From a virus, in the IMG/VR virus record IMGVR_UViG_3300034170_000105, positions 1 through 41,659 of that record: DNA of 41,659 nucleotides. The stretch is one strand, 5' to 3'. Within the stretch, counting starts at the first letter, position 1. Each line of letters opens with the position of its first letter. The position numbers and the translations under genes are program-made. Below the pieces are notes generated by a model, which saw only the letters and a list, made by a program, of their open reading frames with translations, ran no database searches and was not told where the DNA came from. Shown piece by piece: positions 5,884-13,978 of the stretch.

Positions 5884-6101
5884 AACTCGCTTTCCTCGCA
5901 GGGCTCGTACGCGCCTTCCGGCAGCTCCCACTTCGGCAGGCCGAGAGCCTCGCGGTGGGTGTTGAGCCAGTCGAAGCAGGCCGGGCAGATCGGTTCCTTT
6001 TCCCCGGTCACCGCGCTACTTGAGGGCACGCGCACCGGGTTGAATCCGAAGGGCTGTCGGCAGCGGACGCATGGGGCGTAGGCGAGCGCGTAACCCGTCA
6101 T
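5880..6101 (-). CDS. zinc-ribbon protein of a conserved phage family
   Basis: 73 aa. Two Cys pairs (PCVRCRQPFGFNP near 9-21 and ICPAC near 36-40) should bind one zinc. The pattern, with FNPxRVPS between the pairs and a C terminus ending in GAYEPCEESEL, is familiar from many phages, but I know no proven function. The ATG at 6101 overlaps the previous stop (ATGA). It lies within a tightly coupled minus-strand operon. Confidence 0.7.
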   Translation of the reverse strand: MTGYALAYAPCVRCRQPFGFNPVRVPSSSAVTGEKEPICPACFDWLNTHREALGLPKWELPEGAYEPCEESEL

Positions 6102-6679
6102 GAGAACCGCCCGGCCCGCAGCTCGGCAAGCAGCTCGGCCGCGGGGGCGAAAGCGAGCCGCTCCACCTTCGCAGCGGCGTCGGCCCATATCAGCCGCATG
6201 TCGCCCTCGTCGGCGCCGGTGCTCATCAGCAGGCGCAGCACGCCCGCCATTGTCAGCGACAACGATATGATGGTTTCCGGTCCGTCGTTCTCGGTTGTCT
6301 CGCTCGCCAGCCTTTCGAGCACGGCATCTATCGCCCCGGCAATCAGAGCCTCGTCGCCTGCAAGCAGGCCCTCCGGTGTCTGCGCCTGGGCGAGCTTCGC
6401 CCGCGATTCCTCTATCTGCTGCCGCAGCTCATCCGGCGTCGAGAACGCCGCTTCCTCGGCCACGCGGCTCACCCAGCGGACATGCTCGCGCGCCTCGTCC
6501 TCGCTCTGCCCGCGGCGCAGCCTGTCGTGGGTGTCGGCAATCAGCATCGTCACAAGCGCGCAGAGCCCCGCGCCTTCCTCCGCCGGGTTGTATCCGACAT
6601 GGCGCACCGCGCGATGCAGGGCGCGCGAATGCCGGTGCAGCCGCTCCGGCGCTTCGGCCTTTGTTCCGAAATCAATCAT
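6098..6679 (-). CDS. hypothetical helical protein
   Basis: 193 aa, mostly helical, acidic, Ala/Leu/Glu-rich, without recognised motif. A central stretch (ELRQQIEESRAKLAQAQ) could form a short coiled coil. It overlaps the gene upstream by 8 nt and the gene downstream by 4 nt. Function unknown; probably an accessory or early cytoplasmic protein. Confidence 0.6.
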   Translation of the reverse strand: MIDFGTKAEAPERLHRHSRALHRAVRHVGYNPAEEGAGLCALVTMLIADTHDRLRRGQSEDEAREHVRWVSRVAEEAAFSTPDELRQQIEESRAKLAQAQTPEGLLAGDEALIAGAIDAVLERLASETTENDGPETIISLSLTMAGVLRLLMSTGADEGDMRLIWADAAAKVERLAFAPAAELLAELRAGRFS

Positions 6680-6893
6680 TGCCTCCCTCCATTGGGTAGA
6701 GCTTGTCTGCGGTCAGCTTCGCCTCGCGCTCGCTGGCAAGGGCCGCGCCGCAGCACGGGCAGAACATGATCGGGAACCGGCCCAGCGCGACGACGATCCA
6801 ACGCTCGCCGCCATCCGTGGCCGTGACCGGGGCGCATGCGACCGTCACGCCATCGGCCCGGCGGAGGCCCTTCCAGCCCGGAAGCTCGCTCAT
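6672..6893 (-). CDS. small protein with one CxxC motif
   Basis: 73 aa. Starts at ATG 6893 after a GGAGGGAGG ribosome-binding region. Beta-rich appearance, with MFCPCCGAALASER (CPCC near 47-50) suggesting half a zinc site or a metal-binding knuckle. Its start-site leader CCCAATGGAGGGAGG recurs near 6682-6697 before the next gene, so the two may have arisen by duplication of the initiation region. Function unknown. Confidence 0.6.
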   Translation of the reverse strand: MSELPGWKGLRRADGVTVACAPVTATDGGERWIVVALGRFPIMFCPCCGAALASEREAKLTADKLYPMEGGND

Positions 6894-7047
6894 CAAACCT
6901 TGCCTCCCTCCATTGGGAAATGTTTGCCTGATGCACGATAACCATAATTACCTTGCATCGTTCCGTGCATGCGATCGTATACAAAGCGGATTATCGCGGG
7001 GAAGCATCCCGCCGCCTTATTCCGGTGCAAGTCGGGCTCAGCCTCGG
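6894..7047 (-). promoter_or_regulatory. AT-rich intergenic region, probable minus promoter
   Basis: 154 nt without a gene. It contains the AT-rich stretch ATAACCATAATTACC near 6938-6952 and imperfect inverted pieces around TGCACG and CGTGCA. A minus-strand promoter for the 6893-to-4600 gene run would fit here. No convincing -35/-10 pair with standard spacing was found. Confidence 0.3.
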
Positions 7048-8037
7048 TCATACGTCCACCTTGTACTGCGCTGGTGCCGGCTCATGTCCCGCCTGCGGCT
7101 CGCCGCGGACATGCGGCGACCACCACCACACGCCGGTCTTGCGGATCTTGAAGTGCCCGCGGACAACATGCGCGCGCGAGGGATGGCGCGGGTCGGTTCC
7201 GGAATCCGTAGCGCGGGCCTGCATCGCTCGCGACAGCTTGACCCGTATCGTCGTGGTATCCATCAGCGGCGGCTTGCCGCTTTTGGCGCGCGCCCGATTG
7301 AGACGCTCCGGCGCCGGCCGATATTCCCGCTCGACCATGTTGCGGCTGTTGAGGACCATCAGCACACACCGGAGTATGTCGGGCTCGCCTTCAATGTCGC
7401 TCATAGATGCTTCCATGAGCTTTCGGTATCCGGCCTCGCCGCAGATCCGCAGCGCCGAAATCCAATGAGGCGACTCCACAAGCCCGAACCGAAGGTGGTC
7501 CGCGACCAGCGACTCATCGCTGGCGCGGCGGATGTCGGGCCGGCTGCCGAACTCCGCGCGAATGCCGGCCGCGATGTCATCAGGCGGCCGGCGGCGCCGC
7601 AGATCGGCGAGCGGCCCCGGCTCGTCGCGCCAATCGAATGTGACGCGGAGCGGGCAGACATTGACGCCGCCCGTCCATGCCTCGTCTTGCACCCAGGCGA
7701 AGTCCATCGACCCGCGCTGGCAGCTCTCGTCGACCAACACCAACGCGCCCAGGCGCCGCGGCGCCGGCCGATCGGCGCTGGCATCTTTCGAGAACCGCCC
7801 GCCGACGCGGCCCGGCCACTCGAACCAGCTCGACCGAAAGGGAAGCCGGGTCAGATTGAGCGCCCGCGCGCGAACGTCGATCGGGCTTTCGCGGACGGCA
7901 TGCGCCGCAAGGATGACCGCCGGGTCGAGGTCGAAGCGGGCGGCCCGCCGGATCTCGGCCGCGAAGGCATCGATCGCCACCCCGAAGCCGCGCGCCCAGG
8001 GAGCGCCCCCCGGCGCCGCCAGCTCATCAGCGAGCAT
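7048..8037 (-). CDS. conserved phage protein of unknown function
   Basis: 329 aa. I start it at 8037, where the ATG overlaps the end of the upstream gene by 11 nt after GGGGGTGG; the longer open frame upstream is Arg/Ser shadow sequence. The C-terminal region has a distinctive patch, RGHFKIRKTGVWWW followed by SPHVRG, which I associate with a family in alphaproteobacterial phages but cannot name. Other features are LVDESCQRGSMDFAW and the MVLNSRNMVEREY helix. No catalytic motif is evident. Function unknown. Confidence 0.7.
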   Translation of the reverse strand: MLADELAAPGGAPWARGFGVAIDAFAAEIRRAARFDLDPAVILAAHAVRESPIDVRARALNLTRLPFRSSWFEWPGRVGGRFSKDASADRPAPRRLGALVLVDESCQRGSMDFAWVQDEAWTGGVNVCPLRVTFDWRDEPGPLADLRRRRPPDDIAAGIRAEFGSRPDIRRASDESLVADHLRFGLVESPHWISALRICGEAGYRKLMEASMSDIEGEPDILRCVLMVLNSRNMVEREYRPAPERLNRARAKSGKPPLMDTTTIRVKLSRAMQARATDSGTDPRHPSRAHVVRGHFKIRKTGVWWWSPHVRGEPQAGHEPAPAQYKVDV

Positions 8038-8335
8038 GGCCACCCCCGCGCATATCCTGCGCCATGCGGCCGAGCTGCTCCGCCGTCGCCCTGCCGCCCA
8101 GCTCCGCCGCCGCGACGGCCGCAGCGACATGCAGCAACGCCCGCGCTGCCATCCTGGGCGGCAGGCTCTCCGGCGCTGTCGCGCAGAGCGGCCGGGCCGC
8201 CTCCGTCGCTTCCATCAGCAGCTCGACCTGCCCGCCCAGCAAGCGCGCGAGGATCGCCCGATAGGCCGGGCTCTCCCTGTCGATCTCCTCCGCCTGGACG
8301 GCTCTCCGGCCTAAGCCTCGCCACATCAGCAGCAT
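8027..8335 (-). CDS. hypothetical protein
   Basis: 102 aa, Ala/Leu/Arg-rich and helical. GGGAGGCGG precedes the ATG at 8335. A hydrophobic-looking Ala stretch (LLHVAAAVAAAEL) is too weak to be a membrane segment. It overlaps the start of the next gene and is likely its translational partner. Function unknown. Confidence 0.55.
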   Translation of the reverse strand: MLLMWRGLGRRAVQAEEIDRESPAYRAILARLLGGQVELLMEATEAARPLCATAPESLPPRMAARALLHVAAAVAAAELGGRATAEQLGRMAQDMRGGGHAR

Positions 8336-8389
8336 AGCTCCGCCTCCCTTGCCTTTTGTCTCAGCCGTGGATCGGAATTCTCGGTGGGC

Positions 8390-9136
8390 TCAGTGCGGCC
8401 CGGCGCGGCCCTCCTGAGCAATCGGCGGCAGTGCCATGTCGATTCGCCGCAGGATTTCGATGCGCTCGGCCTGCTGTCCGATCGCTTGCCCGCAGAGCGC
8501 GAGATACATCGTCCAGATTACAATCGGCGGCTGCGAGCCCGGCGGGCATAGAAAGAAGGAATCCGATTCGCTTTCTGACTCCGAGCTTATTGCCTCTGCT
8601 GAAGCAGGCCCTTGAATCTCCTGAGCCGGCCGCCGCCGCCGCCGGGGCTTGAGGCCGCGCGGGGCGGGCATCAGCAGCTCGTAGGCGCTCGCGGCCTGCT
8701 CCCGCCGCATGCGGCCCTTGGCGCCGCCCCCAGGCCACGGGACAAGGCGAAAGCGCCGCTGATGGCGGAGAGCCCCGACAGACTCGAGCTGCCGCAGGCA
8801 TTCGCGGGCGAGCCATTCGGGAATCGGCTCGGGCTCGGCGATCTCGACGCCGGGCGATGCGAGTCGCTTTTCTCGGATGTCCTTCGCCTGGGCCTGAGTC
8901 GCCTTTTCCGCCAGCTCGGCCGCATTGGCGATCAGCTCGCCCGACTCGTGGAGGCTGTCCGAAAGGGCCTTGCCGACGAATCGGCATTCGCCCCGGAGCC
9001 AATCTGACCCAATCAACTGCGCGACAGCCCCGTGCCACTGAATCCGCTCGACGCCGCTTAGCGGGCGTCTGGGGGCCGGTCCGTCTGTCGATCCTGCCAG
9101 AAAAGGACAGGGATGATAGATATTTAGCGCGTCCAT
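8390..9136 (-). CDS. hypothetical protein
   Basis: 248 aa from ATG 9136, chosen because GGAGGGTGG lies 4 nt upstream; the open frame extends further but with poor coding character. It has an N-terminal region with ERIQWHGAVAQLIGSDW, a middle basic linker (PRGLKPRRRRRPAQE), a Ser/Glu run (SSESESESDS) and a C terminus with QQAERIEILRRIDMAL. No domain recognised. It heads the minus-strand block after the regulatory gap at 9137-9627. Confidence 0.55.
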   Translation of the reverse strand: MDALNIYHPCPFLAGSTDGPAPRRPLSGVERIQWHGAVAQLIGSDWLRGECRFVGKALSDSLHESGELIANAAELAEKATQAQAKDIREKRLASPGVEIAEPEPIPEWLARECLRQLESVGALRHQRRFRLVPWPGGGAKGRMRREQAASAYELLMPAPRGLKPRRRRRPAQEIQGPASAEAISSESESESDSFFLCPPGSQPPIVIWTMYLALCGQAIGQQAERIEILRRIDMALPPIAQEGRAGPH

Positions 9137-9627
9137 GTTCCACCCTCCAAACGGGTGGCAGCCCCATGAACCCGACGTGACAGCGCAAACATGATTCCGC
9201 AACCGCACATACCCCCTTGCGCGATTGCCTCCGCTTGACCAAGATTGGGGCTGACGAGGCGCCCAATCCTGTAGTTTGTTTGCGCTGTGGTCTGCTCTGC
9301 TCCGGACGGGAATCCGGGGTGGGGCGGCCACTCTTTCCGTTAAACCGTTCGCATCTCCATTGCGCCCGGCAGCTCCCGCAGCCGAGTCGCGCCAATGCTC
9401 CGGCATTTCGTGCCACTTGGCAATGATCCCGCCGGAAGCCCACCCCAGGCACGTCAAACGTTACGTACAAGCCCGCAGCTTGTCCGGGTGTTGATGCTGC
9501 CATTACACGCGATGGCGGTCTAGGGGGCGAAGCATACCCGGACACTCGCTGGTCGGTTGCTGGAAATCCGTTTTTTCCGGAAGCAGCCGGACTTTGCAGC
9601 GATCCTGCCATGTATTAATGCGCGGTA
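9137..9627. promoter_or_regulatory. divergent control region with long inverted repeat
   Basis: 491 nt without a supported gene, between a minus gene (start 9136) and a plus XRE gene (start 9628). An 11-bp perfect inverted repeat, ACAGCGCAAAC at 9180-9190 and GTTTGCGCTGT at 9278-9288, lies 87 nt apart. A second hairpin (GATTGGG 9243-9249 with CCCAATC 9262-9268) sits between. These could be operator sites for the adjacent XRE protein. No clear promoter hexamers were identified. Confidence 0.45.
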
Positions 9628-9855
9628 GTGATAATAACCGCCGCTCAATGCCGGATGGCTCGCGCTGCGTTGACCTGGACTCTTGCCGACCTTTCCAGAA
9701 AAACAGACATCAGCGACAGCACAATACTTCGCTTCGAGCGCGGGCAACATGTGCCACGCAACCCGTATCTGCGGGCGATGCGCGCTGCATTCGAGGACGC
9801 CGGCATTGTATTTAACCAAGACGGCTCGGTCCGGCCGCCGCCTGGAACTTGGTGA
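9628..9855 (+). CDS. XRE/Cro-family HTH regulator, second copy
   Basis: 75 aa repressor-like protein with an HTH: ITAAQCRMARAALTWTLADL then SRKTDISDSTILRFERG (about 3-40), followed by the helix LRAMRAAFEDAGIVF. It shares the AAQC-xAR-A-L-WT pattern with the regulator at 3785. The GTG start at 9628 lies at the end of a 491-nt gap with inverted repeats, so autoregulation and control of the divergent minus gene are likely by position. Short for a lysogeny repressor; Cro-like size. Confidence 0.8.
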   Translation: MIITAAQCRMARAALTWTLADLSRKTDISDSTILRFERGQHVPRNPYLRAMRAAFEDAGIVFNQDGSVRPPPGTW

Positions 9856-9871
9856 ACCAAACCGCTTTTTT

Positions 9872-9888
9872 GTAGCCTTTTTGGCTAC
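9872..9888. terminator. GTAGCC-ttttt-GGCTAC hairpin in convergent gap
   Basis: Six-bp perfect stem with a T5 loop, preceded on the plus strand by TTTTTT. It sits between convergent genes (plus ends 9855, minus ends 9936). Weak terminator candidate; an operator is also possible. Confidence 0.4.
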
Positions 9889-9935
9889 GCCTGCTCCCTG
9901 CCATGCCTCCGCCTTTGTGACAACTAAGGGCTGAC

Positions 9936-10169
9936 TCACCATGACTGCGGCGGGGCTCTATCGCCGATGACCCAGGCTCGCGACTCAGCGGACCAGCGGG
10001 CCTCGAAATAGGCGTTGGGGCTCCGCCTGAGCGCCCGCAGCACATGCTCCGGCAGCTCCGCCATCGGCACCGTCACGGCATGGGTGCGGCGCTCGTCGTA
10101 CAGCAGGGCGGGCGGCGGCAGGCGCGCGGACCCGAGCGGCGCCTGCACCTTGATGATTTCCTCGGTCAT
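9936..10169 (-). CDS. hypothetical protein
   Basis: 77 aa. It starts TEEIIKVQAPLGSARLPPPALLYDERR, then a helix (LPEHVLRALRRSP) and a C-terminal beta segment (YFEARWSAESRAWVIGDRA). The pattern resembles small proteins next to recombination genes in related phages; function unknown. Its ATG overlaps the stop of the 58-aa gene upstream (ATGA), making it the last gene of the exonuclease/ATPase operon. Confidence 0.6.
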   Translation of the reverse strand: MTEEIIKVQAPLGSARLPPPALLYDERRTHAVTVPMAELPEHVLRALRRSPNAYFEARWSAESRAWVIGDRAPPQSW

Positions 10170-10342
10170 GGTTCCTCCCTGATGATTTCAGCCCGCCACC
10201 CCCGGCGGGCGAAGGCAGCGCGCAGCTCGCCGCGGGACTTCCCCACGGTCCACCGCAGGATCGGCGCCGCGATGACAGCCCGATCGCCCTGCATCAGCAG
10301 GCCCGCGACGAAATGCGGCGCCACCACCCGCACGAGCGTCAT
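10166..10342 (-). CDS. 58-residue conserved small phage protein
   Basis: 58 aa, reading TLVRVVAPHFVAGLLMQGDR then AAPILRWTVGKSRGELRAAF and ARRGWRAEII. It overlaps the preceding ATPase stop (ATGA) and the following start (ATGA), so it is firmly embedded in the operon. The VVAPHFVAGL...APIL...GWxAE pattern recurs in alphaproteobacterial phages and temperate elements as an unnamed small protein. Function unknown. Confidence 0.7.
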   Translation of the reverse strand: MTLVRVVAPHFVAGLLMQGDRAVIAAPILRWTVGKSRGELRAAFARRGWRAEIIREEP

Positions 10343-11442
10343 GGCGCCGCCGCCGCCGGGCCGAAGCTGATTGTCCGCGCCGCGAGGGCCTGAGAGATTT
10401 CCGCGTCGAGCGCGGGGAAGCTCTCGCGCAGCCGGTCGCGACCGTGGCGCACCCTGTCCAGTTCCATCAGCAGCCGCAGGGCCTCGCCGTTCTCAGCCTG
10501 TTCAATTTTGCGCCGCACGCTTGCCGCGAACCGCTTTGCCTGGGCGGCTGTCTCGGCGTCGCTGTCCGTCGCCTGGGCCGGCGGCGGCGCCGGAGCGGCT
10601 GCCGCTGCGGCAGGCTCGGCCGGGGGCTCGCTCGGCCTGGGCGCTGCCTGGGCGGGCGCTGCTGCCGCTGTCGCGGCCGGAGTTGCGCGGCCGGCGGCGG
10701 CGCCTTGGCTGTTCGCCCAGGCCCAGAGCCCGGCGCCCGCGCTCTCGCCTATCAGCTCGCCGGGCGGAAACAGCCTTGCGTGCTGGTCCTCCAACTTATG
10801 CGGCAGCGAGAGATCCACGCGGCCCGGCCTGTCCGGATGCAGCGTCAGCATCACCGTCAGCTCAAATTTGAGCCGCTTATCGCCGACCGGCACCCAGCCC
10901 AGGTAGACCGGTTTTTCGCCATCGGCGCCGGGCTTGGTTTTTTCCTCCGCGCGCAGCACGAAGATTATCGGTATGCGCCGCTGTTGAAATGAATTCATCA
11001 TCGCCTTGTGGCGGCGCTTGGGCTCTATCCATGAGGCCGACAAGGCCCTGTGGCGCTTTTTCTCGTCCTTGCCGGCCCTCCTGTCCAAGTCAGCGAGTTG
11101 CATGTCCAGCACGCCACCTTCGGCGTTCCACTCGCTGCTGAAATTGTCGATTATCAGCACCGCGAAGCCCTGCTTTTTTTCCGCGTCCTCCGCTGCCGCG
11201 GCGAATTGCTCCGGCGTGAATGGCGGCGCCAGCTCAGCGCAGCGAAAGCGAAACTTGTCAGCATAGTGCAGCGTCCTTCCTGCTTCGGTATCGAGCACGC
11301 CGATTTCGCCCCCGCCGCGCGCGGCAACGATTCCGCTCGCCATGCGGAGGGCCGAGAATGTTTTGCCCGAGCTGCTGCCGCCCGCCAGCGCGACAAAGAT
11401 CCCGACGCCCTCGCGCCGTGCCTCGCGCCATACCAGCGTCAC
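10339..11442 (-). CDS. AAA/RecA-like phage ATPase (recombination)
   Basis: 367 aa nucleotide-binding protein of the phage AAA type seen beside exonucleases. Walker A is GGSSSGKT (21-28), with IGVLDTEAGRTLHY after it and a Walker B-like VLIIDN (95-100). The core ends near residue 235. The C-terminal third is an Ala/Pro-rich linker followed by a helical segment (ETAAQAKRFAASVRRKIEQ). It may act as a Sak4-like annealing or recombination ATPase. GTG at 11442 overlaps the exonuclease stop (GTGA), which fixes the start. The family is inferred from motif layout. Confidence 0.75.
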   Translation of the reverse strand: MTLVWREARREGVGIFVALAGGSSSGKTFSALRMASGIVAARGGGEIGVLDTEAGRTLHYADKFRFRCAELAPPFTPEQFAAAAEDAEKKQGFAVLIIDNFSSEWNAEGGVLDMQLADLDRRAGKDEKKRHRALSASWIEPKRRHKAMMNSFQQRRIPIIFVLRAEEKTKPGADGEKPVYLGWVPVGDKRLKFELTVMLTLHPDRPGRVDLSLPHKLEDQHARLFPPGELIGESAGAGLWAWANSQGAAAGRATPAATAAAAPAQAAPRPSEPPAEPAAAAAAPAPPPAQATDSDAETAAQAKRFAASVRRKIEQAENGEALRLLMELDRVRHGRDRLRESFPALDAEISQALAARTISFGPAAAAP

Positions 11443-12395
11443 GACAGAGGGCCGCCACGCTCCCGACCGAACCGCTCCGCGACGGCTTGCACTGCCTCTA
11501 CGCGGGCGATGCTGGGCCGCCGGCTGACCTGCTCGATTGAGCGGGCGGTTTCCCAACGATGCAGGAACCAGCCCGGAAGTTCCGAATAGACCGTGCGCCG
11601 CGGATAGCCTCGCCAGATCCCGGACTCCAGGCTCGTCGCCCAGAGCCTTTCGGCGGTGTCGCATTGCTCCGCGGCCCAGGCCGAGACATCCGGGCTCGGC
11701 TCAAAGACGCACATGCCATAGGGCGGATGCGTCTCGCAGACAGGGAAGCGATAAGCCTGGGGGCGCACGCCGCGGACAGCCTCGAGCCCGCGCATGTAGA
11801 ACTCGGCGCGGAGGCCGTAGGTTTGCCACACATGCTTTTCCCAATCCTCCGGCGCCGCGCTCGCGCTCGTAAACTTCGGGTCGTACACTGGTGCTTCGGC
11901 ATTATCCGGCAGCCAGTCGGGCCTGATACGGCACCATATGTCATCCACTTGCCAGAGCACTGTCGCCTCCGGCCGCCCGGCCGAGAGCATGTCCGCGGCG
12001 TCCTCGTGCTCAGAAAGCTGAGATTGCATCGCATCAATCACCGCGGATAATTTTTCGAGACGCCGCGCCAGCACTGGAATGTTTCCGACTGCGCGCGCAT
12101 CCCGGCGCGCTTCCTGCGCCGCATTGGTGCGCCAGTCCGGCGCATCGACGATCACGATTCGGTGGTCGCCCGAGCCAAGCAGCAGGCTATGCAGCACCGA
12201 GCCGTCGTCTCTTTCGTCGCTGTGGTCATCATCTTTCGAATCAAGATTGAGACGCGGATGCGCATAGCGCGCATGCCTGGCTGATTTTGTCACCAGCAGA
12301 TTTGCAATGGATGCAGACAGGCTCGGCATCGGCGCCGGATCGGCATGATAGACTTTTGCTGGCACATCGAAATGGATACCGGCGGTCAGGACCAT
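11439..12395 (-). CDS. PD-(D/E)XK exonuclease, DUF3799/RecE-like
   Basis: 318 aa nuclease, probably the 5'-3' dsDNA exonuclease of the phage recombination system. Active-site pattern: RPDWL (Asp near 160) and VYDPKFT (Asp172, Lys174), followed by the helix QTYGLRAEFYMRGLE. N-terminal MPSLSASIANLLVTKSARHARY is the usual YHxxxxxSSS-type start of the family. I start it at 12395, preceded by GGAGGAAA; an upstream ATG at 12437 adds 14 unlikely residues. It is the first gene of the operon running to 9936 and is coupled to the ATPase. Confidence 0.8.
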   Translation of the reverse strand: MVLTAGIHFDVPAKVYHADPAPMPSLSASIANLLVTKSARHARYAHPRLNLDSKDDDHSDERDDGSVLHSLLLGSGDHRIVIVDAPDWRTNAAQEARRDARAVGNIPVLARRLEKLSAVIDAMQSQLSEHEDAADMLSAGRPEATVLWQVDDIWCRIRPDWLPDNAEAPVYDPKFTSASAAPEDWEKHVWQTYGLRAEFYMRGLEAVRGVRPQAYRFPVCETHPPYGMCVFEPSPDVSAWAAEQCDTAERLWATSLESGIWRGYPRRTVYSELPGWFLHRWETARSIEQVSRRPSIARVEAVQAVAERFGRERGGPLS

Positions 12396-12556
12396 CGGTG
12401 TTTCCTCCGGCGCGGCCCGCCCGCGCTGGGCTGACATTTGCGCAAGGCCGGCTGCGCTGCAACCGCCGGAAAAATTTGAATGCAGTACAGCTTAATTCTC
12501 GCGATATAGTGGATTGATTTGCCTCAAGTAAAAAAAATTCACACTTAAGTTCCGCC
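12396..12556. promoter_or_regulatory. divergent early promoter region
   Basis: 161 nt between the recombination operon (-) and the replication operon (+). It is AT-rich at 12470-12555 in contrast to its surroundings. A minus promoter is possible: TATATC (plus 12503-12508) and TTACTT (plus 12526-12531) with a 17-nt gap. The palindrome ACTTAAGT (12543-12552 region) near the plus gene could be an operator for the Cro-like protein encoded next to it. Confidence 0.4.
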
Positions 12557-12964
12557 ATGAACCGCATGAAATTAGCCGTTGAGATGGCTGCAATTCGCGC
12601 TCACCTTCCGCTCTCTCGCGCTGCCATGGGCGGGGGGGAAAAGGTGGGACCTGGATTGAATTGCGACGTGCGCAGCCGACCGCCAATCGAGATCCTACAG
12701 TGCGACGAGATTATCGACGCGCTTGGCGGGACCGCATACCTCGCGCGTGTGCTGTTTATTCAACAGAGCGCGGTGACAGCATGGCGACACAACGGCATTC
12801 CCGCCGGTCGCTGTCTCGCTCTGGCAGAAATCGCAGCCCGCAAAAAGCTCCCGCACTTCTCCGTCGAAGTGCTGATGCGGTCGCAGCCGCGCTCGGCCTT
12901 CGACCCTCTTCCTGGCAGCAAACCCAAAGTCAGGAGAGCGCGCGGTGGCACTGAAACTAGCTGA
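12557..12964 (+). CDS. Cro/YdaS-like HTH regulator
   Basis: 135 aa. The DNA-binding part is IIDALGGTAYLARVLFIQQSAVTAWRHNG (about 52-80) followed by IPAGRCLALAEIA, the typical Cro/YdaS signature. The N-terminal 45 residues before it are atypical and no good ribosome-binding site precedes the ATG at 12557, so translation may start further downstream. The C terminus is basic. Located first in the replication operon and divergent from the recombination operon, it probably switches one or both promoters. That is inference from position. Confidence 0.75.
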   Translation: MNRMKLAVEMAAIRAHLPLSRAAMGGGEKVGPGLNCDVRSRPPIEILQCDEIIDALGGTAYLARVLFIQQSAVTAWRHNGIPAGRCLALAEIAARKKLPHFSVEVLMRSQPRSAFDPLPGSKPKVRRARGGTETS

Positions 12965-13487
12965 GCCCAGCACCAACGTTCCAGACGACATAGTACAGAA
13001 GCACATGCGCCTGTGCACCGATGCGCGGACCCAGGCCGACGAGGCGGCCGGCGTCTATCGCCGCGCCATCAAGAAAGCGAAGCAGGACGGCGTCAACACC
13101 AAGCAGATGATTGCGGCCCTCGCCGCGAAAAAGCATGACGTGGACAAGGTGCGCGGCAATCTCCGCGACTACGTGCGGTATCTGTCTGTGATAAACATGC
13201 CGATGCACCAACAAGATTTGTTCGCCGCGGCGCCTGAGCCGGCCGCGCCCATTGTGACCGAGGGCGAGCACGCCGAATGGGAAGCCGCGACGGAGGGCCG
13301 CTCCGCCGGCCGGGCCGGAGCTGACCGCGCCATCAATCCGCACCCGCCGGGCTCAGCAACGTTCGCAGCCTGGGACAAGAGTTGGTCAACCGGGCAGGAG
13401 TCCATCGCGGCCGAGATGACACCGCAAGCGCGCGGAGGACGCCCCCGCAAGCGGCGCGAAAATGGAGCCCCCGGCCTGCATTCGTGA
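12945..13487 (+). CDS. GapR/RMF-like composite protein
   Basis: 180 aa. The N-terminal half (about 20-90) with AAGVYRRAIKKAKQDGVNT, MIAALAAKKHDVDKV and YVRYLSVINMPMHQQDLF resembles GapR (DUF2312)-like helices. The C-terminal stretch GRSAGRAGADRAINPHPPGS then AWDKSWSTGQ resembles ribosome modulation factor. It starts at GTG 12945 after AGGAG and overlaps the preceding gene by 20 nt. It might bind over-twisted DNA or ribosomes; both are speculative. The end is Arg/Lys-rich. Its stop overlaps the RuvC start. Confidence 0.5.
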   Translation: MALKLAEPSTNVPDDIVQKHMRLCTDARTQADEAAGVYRRAIKKAKQDGVNTKQMIAALAAKKHDVDKVRGNLRDYVRYLSVINMPMHQQDLFAAAPEPAAPIVTEGEHAEWEAATEGRSAGRAGADRAINPHPPGSATFAAWDKSWSTGQESIAAEMTPQARGGRPRKRRENGAPGLHS

Positions 13488-13978
13488 CGGCGGGCCGACC
13501 CGGCGCAATCCTCGCCCTGGACCTGAGCTTGACCACGGGATTTGCGCTCGGGCACGCCTGCGACCGTGAGCCGCTATCGGGCGTGTGGTCCCTGCCATCG
13601 GGCAACCAGGGCGCAGCCTTTGACGCCCTAGAGCATAACCTTGCTGATGCCATCGAGGTCCATGCGCCGTCGCTGGTTTTCATGGAAGCGCCGCTTGTCG
13701 CCATGGTCCAGACATCCGCCCGCCTGTTGCTCGGGCTGGCGGCCCATGTCGAAAGCACTTGCTGGCGCTACAGCGTTCCGTGCCGTGAGGAAACGGTGCA
13801 GAAGATTCGCCTTGTCGCAACAGGGCGCGGACATTTCAAAAAAGGCATGGCGAAAGCCCACGTTGCAGAGTGGTGCCGCAACCGTGGGTGGTCGCCTTGT
13901 GACGACAACGCCGCGGATGCTCTGGTCGCGTGGCAGTACGCCATCAGCGAGATGACGCGCCGCCGCGCAGTGGCTTAG
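13484..13978 (+). CDS. RuvC-like Holliday junction resolvase
   Basis: 164 aa of the RNase H-fold RuvC type. Acidic residues are placed as expected: ILALDLSLTTGFA (Asp13), SLVFMEAP (Glu68) and CDDNAADALVAW (Asp140/Asp141/Asp145). It would resolve four-way junctions made during phage recombination and replication. The start is GTG 13484, overlapping the previous stop (GTGA); the open frame extends upstream but with shadow-like sequence. Confidence 0.85.
   Translation: MTAGRPGAILALDLSLTTGFALGHACDREPLSGVWSLPSGNQGAAFDALEHNLADAIEVHAPSLVFMEAPLVAMVQTSARLLLGLAAHVESTCWRYSVPCREETVQKIRLVATGRGHFKKGMAKAHVAEWCRNRGWSPCDDNAADALVAWQYAISEMTRRRAVA

Noticed and set aside
6703-8337. 544-residue plus-strand open frame
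   Set aside because: Antisense to two minus-strand genes with correct starts and coupling; the translation is Pro/Arg-rich without structure.
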